64,000 bases of DNA from Roseburia zhanii (GTDB lineage Bacteria > Bacillota > Clostridia > Lachnospirales > Lachnospiraceae). The position numbers and the translations under genes are program-made. Numbering within the stretch: the stretch's first letter is position 1; each line of letters opens with the position of its first letter. The DNA lies in contig NZ_JACOPH010000002.1 in assembly GCF_014287635.1 (NCBI RefSeq), positions 362,785 to 426,784 of the forward strand. The letters are read 5' to 3'. Of the stretch, positions 27,241 to 34,345 are shown one piece after another. The notes beneath the pieces were generated by a model that searched no databases, was not told the origin of the DNA, and saw only the letters and a program-made list of their open reading frames with translations.

Positions 27241-28968
27241 TTATCCATTCCTCTTTGTTGCTAATACTTTTCTCATATAACATCCTGCAATAAAATGATT
27301 GACACATTCTGCACAGCGGACACATTTTGTATCATCGATATGATATGTGATCCCATCTTCATTGCTTTCTATACGGATCGCTCCATGTTTACAGATACCT
27401 TCACAGGCACGACACCCGATACACATCTGGTATTTTGTAAGCTGGCATTTGATCTTATCTTCTGCCGCTGCAAGATTCTGTGCACCGTCTATATGATGGT
27501 CTAAGATCGTCACTTTTAAATGCGAACTTCCGATCCTTCCCTGCAATTTCAAAATCGGCTGACCGCTTTTACGCATGATATAAATCTCGCCTAAACGCTC
27601 AATCCCAAAACTTCTGTTGATATACCCGAATGGTTTAAATAATTCATATAATTCCTCTGTGATTGGTTTCTGCAGTTCATAATTGAATGCATTTTCTTCT
27701 AATGCACAGGGTTCAAAAGCTATGACTGATTTTTTTGCATAGCTGACTCCGTTTCCCCCCTGTCTTGCTTTCCATTTACCGGTATCCACATATTCTTTGG
27801 CATCTGCCTTACCAATACTCTTTGCAAAATCCACAAGAAACTGATGCCAGTGTTCATACTGCTCTTTCATATGGATCTTAGAAAGGAACTCTGACCATGC
27901 ACTGTTATTTGGACAACACCAGCAGCCCACTCTGGTATAGCCCAGACGGTATGCTGTATTAAAATCAATCTTTGTTGTCAGAAGATACAGCCAGATATCA
28001 TAATCTAACCAGTCAATGATCGGTGATATCGTGATCTGTTTACTGATCTTATGTCCTTCGGATTCTCTCTCATATTTACTTCTGCTTGCTGATTCACTTC
28101 TCCTGATACCATAGAATGCTAAAATCTTTGTTTTCCCACGAAACAGACCTGAGATCTTTCTTGTGATCGCACCGGTTTTAAAAATCGTACAGCACCAGCG
28201 CATCACACGGCTGGGTGGTCCAATCACTTGACATAATTCCTCAAAATTCTTCTCTTTATTTCTTGATGAGATCACCGGTGTCACCGGATGTTCTTTTTTA
28301 AAACGATCAATGTACCGCTCTGTTTCCGGAAATTCTAACGTCGTATCCCCAAATATATGCAGTATCCGCGGATTACTAAGTGCCCGCATCACAAGATCTG
28401 ATGTTACCGTAGAATCTTTTCCTCCGGAAAATGATACAAACATATCCTTTGCATCATATCCGGCTGTCACTTCCTGCAAATACCGCAATGCTTCTTCTTC
28501 GATCTCTGCAAAACGATCCTGATTGCATAAGACAAACTGTGATGCATATTTCAAAAAAGCCGTATCCGTATTATGATCTGCATTTGCAGCATATGCCTCC
28601 CTGATGGCATCTGTATCTAATTCCTTCAATGCTGCAATGGAAAACCGTTTCAGTTCACCGTCAATAATGTAACTGTTTCCCGATGTATTCCAGACAGAAG
28701 CCTCTTTGTAACAAAATGGCTTGCCTAAGATAATCTCCACTAACAGACGTTCTTCCGGAAAAACCGGACGCAGATCAGATGCTACACGCCTGCCATGCGT
28801 GCCACAGACCGGACATATCTTGTCATAAAGCGGTACATTGCACCTCTTACACCAGTAAATATCTGATTCTGTCTTAACGTATTTTCTATGATTGCACTCC
28901 GGACAAAAATTCTCTTTCAGCCAGATAGAACGATCCTTCCCATGTATTTCACATCGATACCTTATCAT
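27241..28968 (-). CDS. sspD: SspD-like ATP pyrophosphatase / PAPS-reductase-fold enzyme with ferredoxin domain
   Basis: This 575-aa enzyme combines three parts. The N-terminus has two zinc-ribbon-like pairs (CPECNH, CKRCNVPLYDKICPVC). The middle is a PAPS-reductase/ATP-pyrophosphatase domain with the PP-loop SGGKDSTVT at about residues 178-186, with cysteines later at VMRWCCTIFK and GCWCCPNNS that may hold an iron-sulfur cluster or persulfide. The C-terminus is ferredoxin-like (CIGCRACEGICKHGAI, then CVRCAECVNHFIAGC). In phosphorothioation systems SspD (like DndC) activates the DNA backbone with ATP for sulfur transfer. It is the first large gene of the operon and overlaps the preceding small HTH gene by 20 bp. 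Confidence 0.87.
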   Translation of the reverse strand: MIRYRCEIHGKDRSIWLKENFCPECNHRKYVKTESDIYWCKRCNVPLYDKICPVCGTHGRRVASDLRPVFPEERLLVEIILGKPFCYKEASVWNTSGNSYIIDGELKRFSIAALKELDTDAIREAYAANADHNTDTAFLKYASQFVLCNQDRFAEIEEEALRYLQEVTAGYDAKDMFVSFSGGKDSTVTSDLVMRALSNPRILHIFGDTTLEFPETERYIDRFKKEHPVTPVISSRNKEKNFEELCQVIGPPSRVMRWCCTIFKTGAITRKISGLFRGKTKILAFYGIRRSESASRSKYERESEGHKISKQITISPIIDWLDYDIWLYLLTTKIDFNTAYRLGYTRVGCWCCPNNSAWSEFLSKIHMKEQYEHWHQFLVDFAKSIGKADAKEYVDTGKWKARQGGNGVSYAKKSVIAFEPCALEENAFNYELQKPITEELYELFKPFGYINRSFGIERLGEIYIMRKSGQPILKLQGRIGSSHLKVTILDHHIDGAQNLAAAEDKIKCQLTKYQMCIGCRACEGICKHGAIRIESNEDGITYHIDDTKCVRCAECVNHFIAGCYMRKVLATKRNG

Positions 28969-29185
28969 TTTCCCTGATCTCTTTCTGTACTCTTTCTGGT
29001 GTAATATGTAAATAACCGCAAATATCTAAAAATTCTTCGATTCCAAAAACTGCCCCATCCACAAAACGGTCCTCATCGATATGAAGATCTGCTGCCATCT
29101 GTTTTATGGAAATCTTCTGTTCCTTTATATATTGGATAAGCCATTCTGATGACTTACTATGTTCTTTCAAAAATAGCACCACCAT
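28949..29185 (-). CDS. Small HTH-like protein heading the ssp operon
   Basis: This 78-aa protein has a pattern resembling a degenerate Cro/C1 helix-turn-helix: LIQYIKEQKISIKQMAADLH, then EEFLDICGYLHITPERVQ. It overlaps the start of sspD by 20 bp and is the first gene after the promoter. Its ATG is embedded in a 19-bp palindrome and has no Shine-Dalgarno sequence. With the predicted transcription start only about 20 bases upstream, the message would be almost leaderless. It is likely an autoregulator of the island, by context only. Confidence 0.65.
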   Translation of the reverse strand: MVVLFLKEHSKSSEWLIQYIKEQKISIKQMAADLHIDEDRFVDGAVFGIEEFLDICGYLHITPERVQKEIRENDKVSM

Positions 29186-29202
29186 TCTTAGATTTTAAGA
29201 AT
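29184..29202. promoter_or_regulatory. Palindromic operator overlapping the ssp operon start codon
   Basis: ATTCTTA-GATTT-TAAGAAT forms perfect 7-bp arms. It covers the start codon of the small HTH gene and the predicted transcription start. A second copy lies at 29248-29266. Confidence 0.6.
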
Positions 29203-29211
29203 TATTATTTC

Positions 29212-29240
29212 ATTATATTCTTTATTTGTAAGATTTTCAA
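29212..29240 (-). promoter_or_regulatory. Strong promoter of the ssp operon
   Basis: The minus strand has TTGAAA, exactly 17 bases, then TATAAT. It is placed to start RNA around 29205, inside or next to the operator. Confidence 0.72.
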
Positions 29241-29247
29241 TATTGTT

Positions 29248-29266
29248 TTTCTTATATTTTAAGAAT
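29248..29266. promoter_or_regulatory. Second palindromic operator between the divergent promoters
   Basis: TTTCTTATATTTTAAGAAT matches the first operator at all but a few positions and lies just upstream of the -35 of the plus-strand XRE gene and of the -35 of the ssp promoter. One protein bound here could control both directions. Confidence 0.55.
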
Positions 29267-29269
29267 GAT

Positions 29270-29298
29270 TTGACGCGTTTTGCATACTACTATAAGAT
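29270..29298 (+). promoter_or_regulatory. Promoter of the XRE regulator gene
   Basis: TTGACG is followed after 17 bases by TAAGAT, within TATAAGAT. The start codon of the regulator is 72 bases downstream. Confidence 0.6.
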
Positions 29299-29369
29299 AG
29301 AGATATACGGGGAATTTTGTATCCGTTATAAGGTTGGAATTTTCCAAAATCATTCCTCTGGAGGTAGCT

Positions 29370-29699
29370 ATGAAAAACGAATTGATCGCAAAGGTATTAA
29401 AAGAAGCCAGAAAGCAGAATGCACTTTCTGTGAGAGATGTTGTCTGCAAATTAGAAGACCGTTCGGTAAACGTTGCAGAAAAAACAATCTATGGCTGGGA
29501 AAATGGTCAGTCTGAACCAAGTGTAGATACGCTTTTGATACTTTGTGAGATTTATAATATTAAAGATATTCAGGGAACGTTTGGTCATAAAACAGAACCT
29601 TCCCTGCAGATCACAGATTTTGAAAAGAAACTCATTTTAAATTTGAGAGAACATCCTGAGATGTTAGACGCAGTCAAAAAACTGCTGGATATAGACTAA
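29370..29699 (+). CDS. XRE-family transcriptional regulator
   Basis: This is a 109-aa DNA-binding protein with a Cro/C1-type helix-turn-helix at the N-terminus (IAKVLKEARKQNALSVRDVV, then KTIYGWENGQSEPSVDTLL). A short C-terminal helical part (FEKKLILNLREHPEMLDAVK) may be for dimerisation. The frame can be extended upstream to a TTG at 29334, but the ATG at 29370 follows GGAGGT by 6 bases. It is divergent from the ssp defence operon across two matching palindromes, so it is the best candidate for their repressor. It is a single gene ending in a strong terminator. Confidence 0.88.
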   Translation: MKNELIAKVLKEARKQNALSVRDVVCKLEDRSVNVAEKTIYGWENGQSEPSVDTLLILCEIYNIKDIQGTFGHKTEPSLQITDFEKKLILNLREHPEMLDAVKKLLDID

Positions 29700-29701
29700 C
29701 A

Positions 29702-29748
29702 AGAAAAGAACTGCCGCCCCAGACATCTGGCTGGTGCGGCAGTTTTTT
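29702..29748. terminator. Convergent terminator between xre and the YfhO operon
   Basis: AACTGCCGC and GCGGCAGTT make a 9-bp stem followed by TTTTT on the plus strand. On the minus strand an A/G-rich flank gives a weaker T run. It probably stops transcription from both sides. Confidence 0.78.
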
Positions 29749-29752
29749 CACT

Positions 29753-30091
29753 TTAACCCCCACTCTTTTCCTTAATATCCACCGGACGAACAAGTATCAG
29801 CTTTGCCTCCGCCAGATCTAACAGTGCATACCGCTGCTCCTGCGATAACTCTTCGGCATACAGCTGGTTCTCATAATCGACAACCACGCACTTTAATTTT
29901 TCCGTGAGATAGAATAACGGGGATACTTCTTTTGGAATCCCGCTTAAAATATCTTTATCTCCACTAATTTCCACTAATGTTTCTAAATGTCCCTTACTGC
30001 ACAGATAGATCTCACCATTCCAGTCGATCACACAGGGGCAGTATTCACTAAATGGCTGCTTATAATTTTTCACAAATTCTTTTGATTTCAT
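29753..30091 (-). CDS. Small unknown protein at the end of the envelope operon
   Basis: This is a 112-aa cytoplasmic protein of no family I recognise. It starts MKSKEFVKNYKQPFSEYCPC and has paired cysteines (CPC, then C 18 residues on in YLCSKGH). The ATG overlaps the TGA of the YfhO gene as ATGA, so it is translationally coupled to it. The frame could be extended to 30265, but that part overlaps yfhO and lacks a ribosome site. It is the last gene before the terminator at 29702-29748. Confidence 0.75.
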   Translation of the reverse strand: MKSKEFVKNYKQPFSEYCPCVIDWNGEIYLCSKGHLETLVEISGDKDILSGIPKEVSPLFYLTEKLKCVVVDYENQLYAEELSQEQRYALLDLAEAKLILVRPVDIKEKSGG

Positions 30092-32571
30092 AAAACTTCC
30101 TTTTCCCTTTTTTGATACCATATGCACAGCAATATAAACAGAAACAGACAACTGATGCTGACTGCTGCGCCCATTTTCAGTCCGGGTGTCATATACTGTA
30201 AGGTTACTTCGTGAGTTCCCTCTTCTAATGGTATCTTTATCATACTGTTCATAAATGTCTGGCACTCTGTTTCTTTTCCATCGACAGATACACGAAAACC
30301 TGCTTCATTTGGAATGGATAAGATAAGATCTCCGGCCTTTTCTACTGTAATGTGTCCTGTAATCTTTGTATCCTCAAATGTATCTACCGTATACGTCTGT
30401 GCATTTAAAGTCTGATATGCCGTCTGCAGTGCATCCATATTCAGGCTGTAGACCGCTACTTTAAACTCTGAGACTTTGTTCGTATTCGTGATCTCCACAA
30501 CATCCCCTGCCTGACACCAACCCAGATCTAAGATGTAGCCATGGTCACACTTATTGAATTTCTGTGTGCGTTCTCCATTTTTTACTGTAATATTTGTCAC
30601 AGATGTATCGGTATAGGTCGCATACAGATAACCGTCCTCTGCCGCTGTGACGGTTGTCTTTTCATCACCTGCATCAACTATACCATCAAATGGTACGAGC
30701 ATATCTTCTGTGGCACCTAAGTTTTTGGCAAACCGGTTTAAATTTCTGACTGCCATGCCCTGTACTAATGCACACCGATATTCAAAATCAGTATCTAACA
30801 TAAAACCAAGTGGCAGCGTATATGCATTTTTATAGATATAATTTATTCCGTCCTGTGCAACCAATGTCCGAAGCGGGCTTTCAAGATACGGACTCTTTGA
30901 GATCAGATATTTGACGGATAACATCGCTGATGTCAGCGGCGTTGCTCCGCTGTAACTATAGAAGTTTTTACCGCCTTCCATGCCAAGGCTTCTGTAATAT
31001 CTGCTCACTCCGATATTCATCAGCGAAGAAAATATCGTCGAAGAAGAATAACCATAGATAGCGGCATCATTTTTCGTCAGCCGCTCATTTTCTTCCACCC
31101 GGTAAAACGGTTCTGCATCCATCGCATCAACCTGTTCCAGCAAGGTCTGTACGGATTCCCAGTTTTTTGTATAATCAGTACGGCTGACCGTCGAGATCCC
31201 TGTTGTATCATAATTCATAAATAACTCTAGAATAGCTAATGTCCCAAGCATATAGGACGCAAACAATTTCCGTTCCTGATCGCTGCTTTTTTGCACAATC
31301 ATAAAGATTCCATAAAAAAAAGTAAAAGCACCTGTTAAAAGCAGGGATCTTACCGCAACCTGTCCGGTGTCAGCAACATACGCTGACACTCCAAGAAATG
31401 CTGCTGTTACGATCACTCCGAGCACGATATGAAATCGTGTATTGCCCTCTTTTAAGACATAAACTTCATATGCCATTGTCACTAACAAAAATACATACAG
31501 ATACACTTCCCTGCCCGGAAGACTGTCTGGAAAATGCATTCCATGCCAGATAAAGTCCAGCATATTATTTGAAAAACTTAGCCAGAAAAATACGATCAAA
31601 AGCACACGATGTAATTTCTTCTTCCATGAGATCTTCCTGTTGCATAAATACAATACCAGACATAAGAAAACGGCTGCACCGCAGTACAGATTCGGCCAGT
31701 GCTCCTGTCCGGTATAAACCGTCACATTATTACAATGTCTTGCCAGCATGGAGATCAGATCAAAATACCATTCGACCGTATCCGGAAAAGATACGCCTGA
31801 TGATCCGCTGTAGCTTAAAATTGCGATCTCCGGAAAGATCAAAACGGCTCCCATGCCTCCTGCTAACAGAGAATACAATGCAAATCTAAAAAATACCTGT
31901 ACCTTTTGTCTGATGTTTTCTGTTTCTTCTGCCAATAAGATCATTGCATACAGCACCAGAAAAATACAGAGCATAATCGATATATAAAAATTAGAAAGAA
32001 TGGATATGGCAAGACTGATACAATAAAGTCCTGCATCTTTCTTTTTAACTAAACGCTCCAAACCTGCGACCACAAGCGGTGCTAAAACCAAGCAGTCTAA
32101 CCACATGATGTTCCAGTAATAAGCTGCCATATAACCGGACAATGCATAGAATCCTGCAAAGATCACGCCGGCATAACTGACCAGACCATAATGTTTTTTC
32201 TGATAGATCACAAAGGTCAGTCCGCAGAGTCCTGTTTTGATAAGGATCAGCACTGTCATAAATTCTATGACATATCCCTTTGGAATACATACGCTCAGCC
32301 AGTTAAACGGGCTTGCTAAATAATATGCAAATAATGATACAAAATCTGAACCCAGCCCGATACGGAACGAATATAAAAGACTCCCTCCGTTTTTTAATTT
32401 ATCCATCAGTTCTGTAAAAAAAGGCTCATACTGATGATACATATCGATATGGAGAATACAATTTTCTCCAAACGGATATACCTGATTTTTGATACAGATA
32501 ATACTCACGATCAAAAATGGGAGCAAAAATGCACACGCATACACGCCCCTGTCCTTTTTTAATCTGTCCAT
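30088..32571 (-). CDS. YfhO-family multi-spanning membrane protein
   Basis: This 827-aa membrane protein resembles YfhO. It has an N-terminal polytopic part with about a dozen hydrophobic helices and the family motif PFGENCILHIDMYHQYEPFF. A large extracytoplasmic beta-rich region follows, and one last helix is near the C-terminus (MGAAVSISCLFLFILLCIW). YfhO proteins are GT-C-fold glycosyltransferases implicated in glycosylation of lipoteichoic acid or related polymers. That fits the LTA-synthase-like gene 10 bp upstream. Start ATG at 32571 follows GGAGA; the longer frame to 32700 overlaps the upstream gene and is not the true start. Confidence 0.85.
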   Translation of the reverse strand: MDRLKKDRGVYACAFLLPFLIVSIICIKNQVYPFGENCILHIDMYHQYEPFFTELMDKLKNGGSLLYSFRIGLGSDFVSLFAYYLASPFNWLSVCIPKGYVIEFMTVLILIKTGLCGLTFVIYQKKHYGLVSYAGVIFAGFYALSGYMAAYYWNIMWLDCLVLAPLVVAGLERLVKKKDAGLYCISLAISILSNFYISIMLCIFLVLYAMILLAEETENIRQKVQVFFRFALYSLLAGGMGAVLIFPEIAILSYSGSSGVSFPDTVEWYFDLISMLARHCNNVTVYTGQEHWPNLYCGAAVFLCLVLYLCNRKISWKKKLHRVLLIVFFWLSFSNNMLDFIWHGMHFPDSLPGREVYLYVFLLVTMAYEVYVLKEGNTRFHIVLGVIVTAAFLGVSAYVADTGQVAVRSLLLTGAFTFFYGIFMIVQKSSDQERKLFASYMLGTLAILELFMNYDTTGISTVSRTDYTKNWESVQTLLEQVDAMDAEPFYRVEENERLTKNDAAIYGYSSSTIFSSLMNIGVSRYYRSLGMEGGKNFYSYSGATPLTSAMLSVKYLISKSPYLESPLRTLVAQDGINYIYKNAYTLPLGFMLDTDFEYRCALVQGMAVRNLNRFAKNLGATEDMLVPFDGIVDAGDEKTTVTAAEDGYLYATYTDTSVTNITVKNGERTQKFNKCDHGYILDLGWCQAGDVVEITNTNKVSEFKVAVYSLNMDALQTAYQTLNAQTYTVDTFEDTKITGHITVEKAGDLILSIPNEAGFRVSVDGKETECQTFMNSMIKIPLEEGTHEVTLQYMTPGLKMGAAVSISCLFLFILLCIWYQKREKEVL

Positions 32572-32581
32572 GAAATCTCCT

Positions 32582-34339
32582 TTAGTTTCCTTTATCAAAT
32601 AATTCATAATATTGCAGCTGCCGGTATTCATTTTTACTGATCTCCGGTGAAGATGCCGCCTCTGTACGGACTGCGGAAAGGATTGGATAACCTTTTTCAA
32701 AATCTTTTAAAAATTCCTGATATGCCGGCAATGTGATCCCTGCTGCTTCTAATACTTTCATTCCTAAATAATTGGCACTGGTATCTTCTTCTGTTTTTGT
32801 GTCGATCTCATAATTCGCCCAAATCAGATACGGTACCTGATAACGCAGTTTTGTATCTTCTTCTGAAAGATTCCTGCTGCTCTTTCCATTTAAACGCAAG
32901 ACTGGTTCTGCCACAACATCGTTTGGCTGGTGATCTCCAAAGAACACGATCATCGTCGGTTCATTCACATTTTTAAAATATGTGATCAGTTCTTCTAATG
33001 CCTGATCTGTTTTTGCTATCAGTGATAAATAGGCTGATAACGATTCTGATGATGCACCTTCCACAGCAATATCCGGTATAAAATTATCATAAGCGTCACT
33101 GTAAGAACCATGATTCTGCATCGTGACATTAAATAAAAACATTGGTTTACCGGTTTTCTTCTGTTCAAAGGTTTCCTTGATCTTTTCTACACAGCTTCTG
33201 TCACTGACATATTTGCGGATATACTCTCTGTCTGTATAATCTTCGATAAATGCCGTATGCTCAAATCCCAGCAACGGATATACCGTATCTCTGTCCCAGC
33301 CGCTTGCATAATATGGATGCATTCCATAGGTTTCATAACCTAAGCCTGTTAAATATGACGGAAGTGCCTCGATGTTATGTTTCACATACTGCTGATACGG
33401 CACACTTCCCTGTGGCAGAAATGCCATCGTATTGCCTGTTAAAAATTCAAACTCCGTATTTGCAGTATTACCACCGCAGACTGATACATTCAGATAGCCG
33501 CTGATTGTATTGTCTGCTCCCTGCATACTGTGAAAATAAGGCATATAATCTTTATTCGTCTGAAAATCTCCAAGAATGGCAAGATCTGAAAATGCTTCAT
33601 CCATGATCACGATGATATTCGGATCCTGCTTATTTTTTGTCTGGGCATCGTTCTCTTTTGCTTTTTTTTGGTATGCCATGAGCTGTTCTTCTGCCGCCTT
33701 TTTATCATAACCATCTGGCTTATCTACCGATATATAGGGAAGTTCCATGACCATGGTCAGTGCAAATCCATTAACCTGCCACATATATACCGGTGTAAAC
33801 AATTTATTATACATTCTGTGCCGGTTCTGAAAATCTTCCTGCTGTAAAACATACGTCACACCTGAGAGTATGATACAGATCACAACTGCTGCCGCAAGAC
33901 CTGCATACCATTTCAGTTTCTCTAAGCGCAGATCAAAAAACCGGACTGCAGATATGATAGCCACAAATCCGAGTACAACCACTACATACCTGACCGATGG
34001 CATAAAATCATAATTATCTGCTACGCTCATTGCCGTTTTGACGGAATAAATATCCCATGGCACAAGTGGCAGGGAACGGAAGGAATACACATAGGCATTG
34101 GCAAGTCCTGCTGTCATTGCCACGATCCCCTCTGTTCTCAGTGCCCATTTGGCACTCCGGAACAAAAAGAATAATATCCATGCCACAAGTTCAAATAAGA
34201 TGATATTAAAAAACTGTGACCATGGTCTTACTTCTGTAAATCCATTATGTGTATATGCCTCTAATAAATAAAAATACATAATTGGGCAGACTGTCATTCC
34301 TACGATGCCTGCGATAATTTTTTGTTTTCTGTCCATCAT
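32582..34339 (-). CDS. LTA-synthase-like membrane phosphoglycerol transferase/sulfatase
   Basis: This 585-aa protein has about five N-terminal membrane helices followed by an extracellular sulfatase-fold domain. The metal and catalytic region appears as NIIVIMDEAFSD and VCGGNTANTEFEFLTG, where the Thr after GN corresponds to the nucleophile threonine of LtaS. Later ligands lie in VFFGDHQPND and at NVTMQNHGSY. LtaS-type enzymes transfer glycerol phosphate from phosphatidylglycerol to build lipoteichoic acid; related enzymes decorate other glycans. It shares an operon with YfhO downstream and two hybrid sensor kinases upstream. The substrate is inferred. Confidence 0.87.
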   Translation of the reverse strand: MMDRKQKIIAGIVGMTVCPIMYFYLLEAYTHNGFTEVRPWSQFFNIILFELVAWILFFLFRSAKWALRTEGIVAMTAGLANAYVYSFRSLPLVPWDIYSVKTAMSVADNYDFMPSVRYVVVVLGFVAIISAVRFFDLRLEKLKWYAGLAAAVVICIILSGVTYVLQQEDFQNRHRMYNKLFTPVYMWQVNGFALTMVMELPYISVDKPDGYDKKAAEEQLMAYQKKAKENDAQTKNKQDPNIIVIMDEAFSDLAILGDFQTNKDYMPYFHSMQGADNTISGYLNVSVCGGNTANTEFEFLTGNTMAFLPQGSVPYQQYVKHNIEALPSYLTGLGYETYGMHPYYASGWDRDTVYPLLGFEHTAFIEDYTDREYIRKYVSDRSCVEKIKETFEQKKTGKPMFLFNVTMQNHGSYSDAYDNFIPDIAVEGASSESLSAYLSLIAKTDQALEELITYFKNVNEPTMIVFFGDHQPNDVVAEPVLRLNGKSSRNLSEEDTKLRYQVPYLIWANYEIDTKTEEDTSANYLGMKVLEAAGITLPAYQEFLKDFEKGYPILSAVRTEAASSPEISKNEYRQLQYYELFDKGN

Positions 34340-34345
34340 TTTTTA

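Noticed and set aside
27241..28968. Reading the PP-loop enzyme as an assimilatory PAPS reductase
   Set aside because: Ferredoxin and zinc-ribbon additions, neighbouring DUF4007, ATPase and desulfurase genes, and absence of sulfate-assimilation genes favour SspD.
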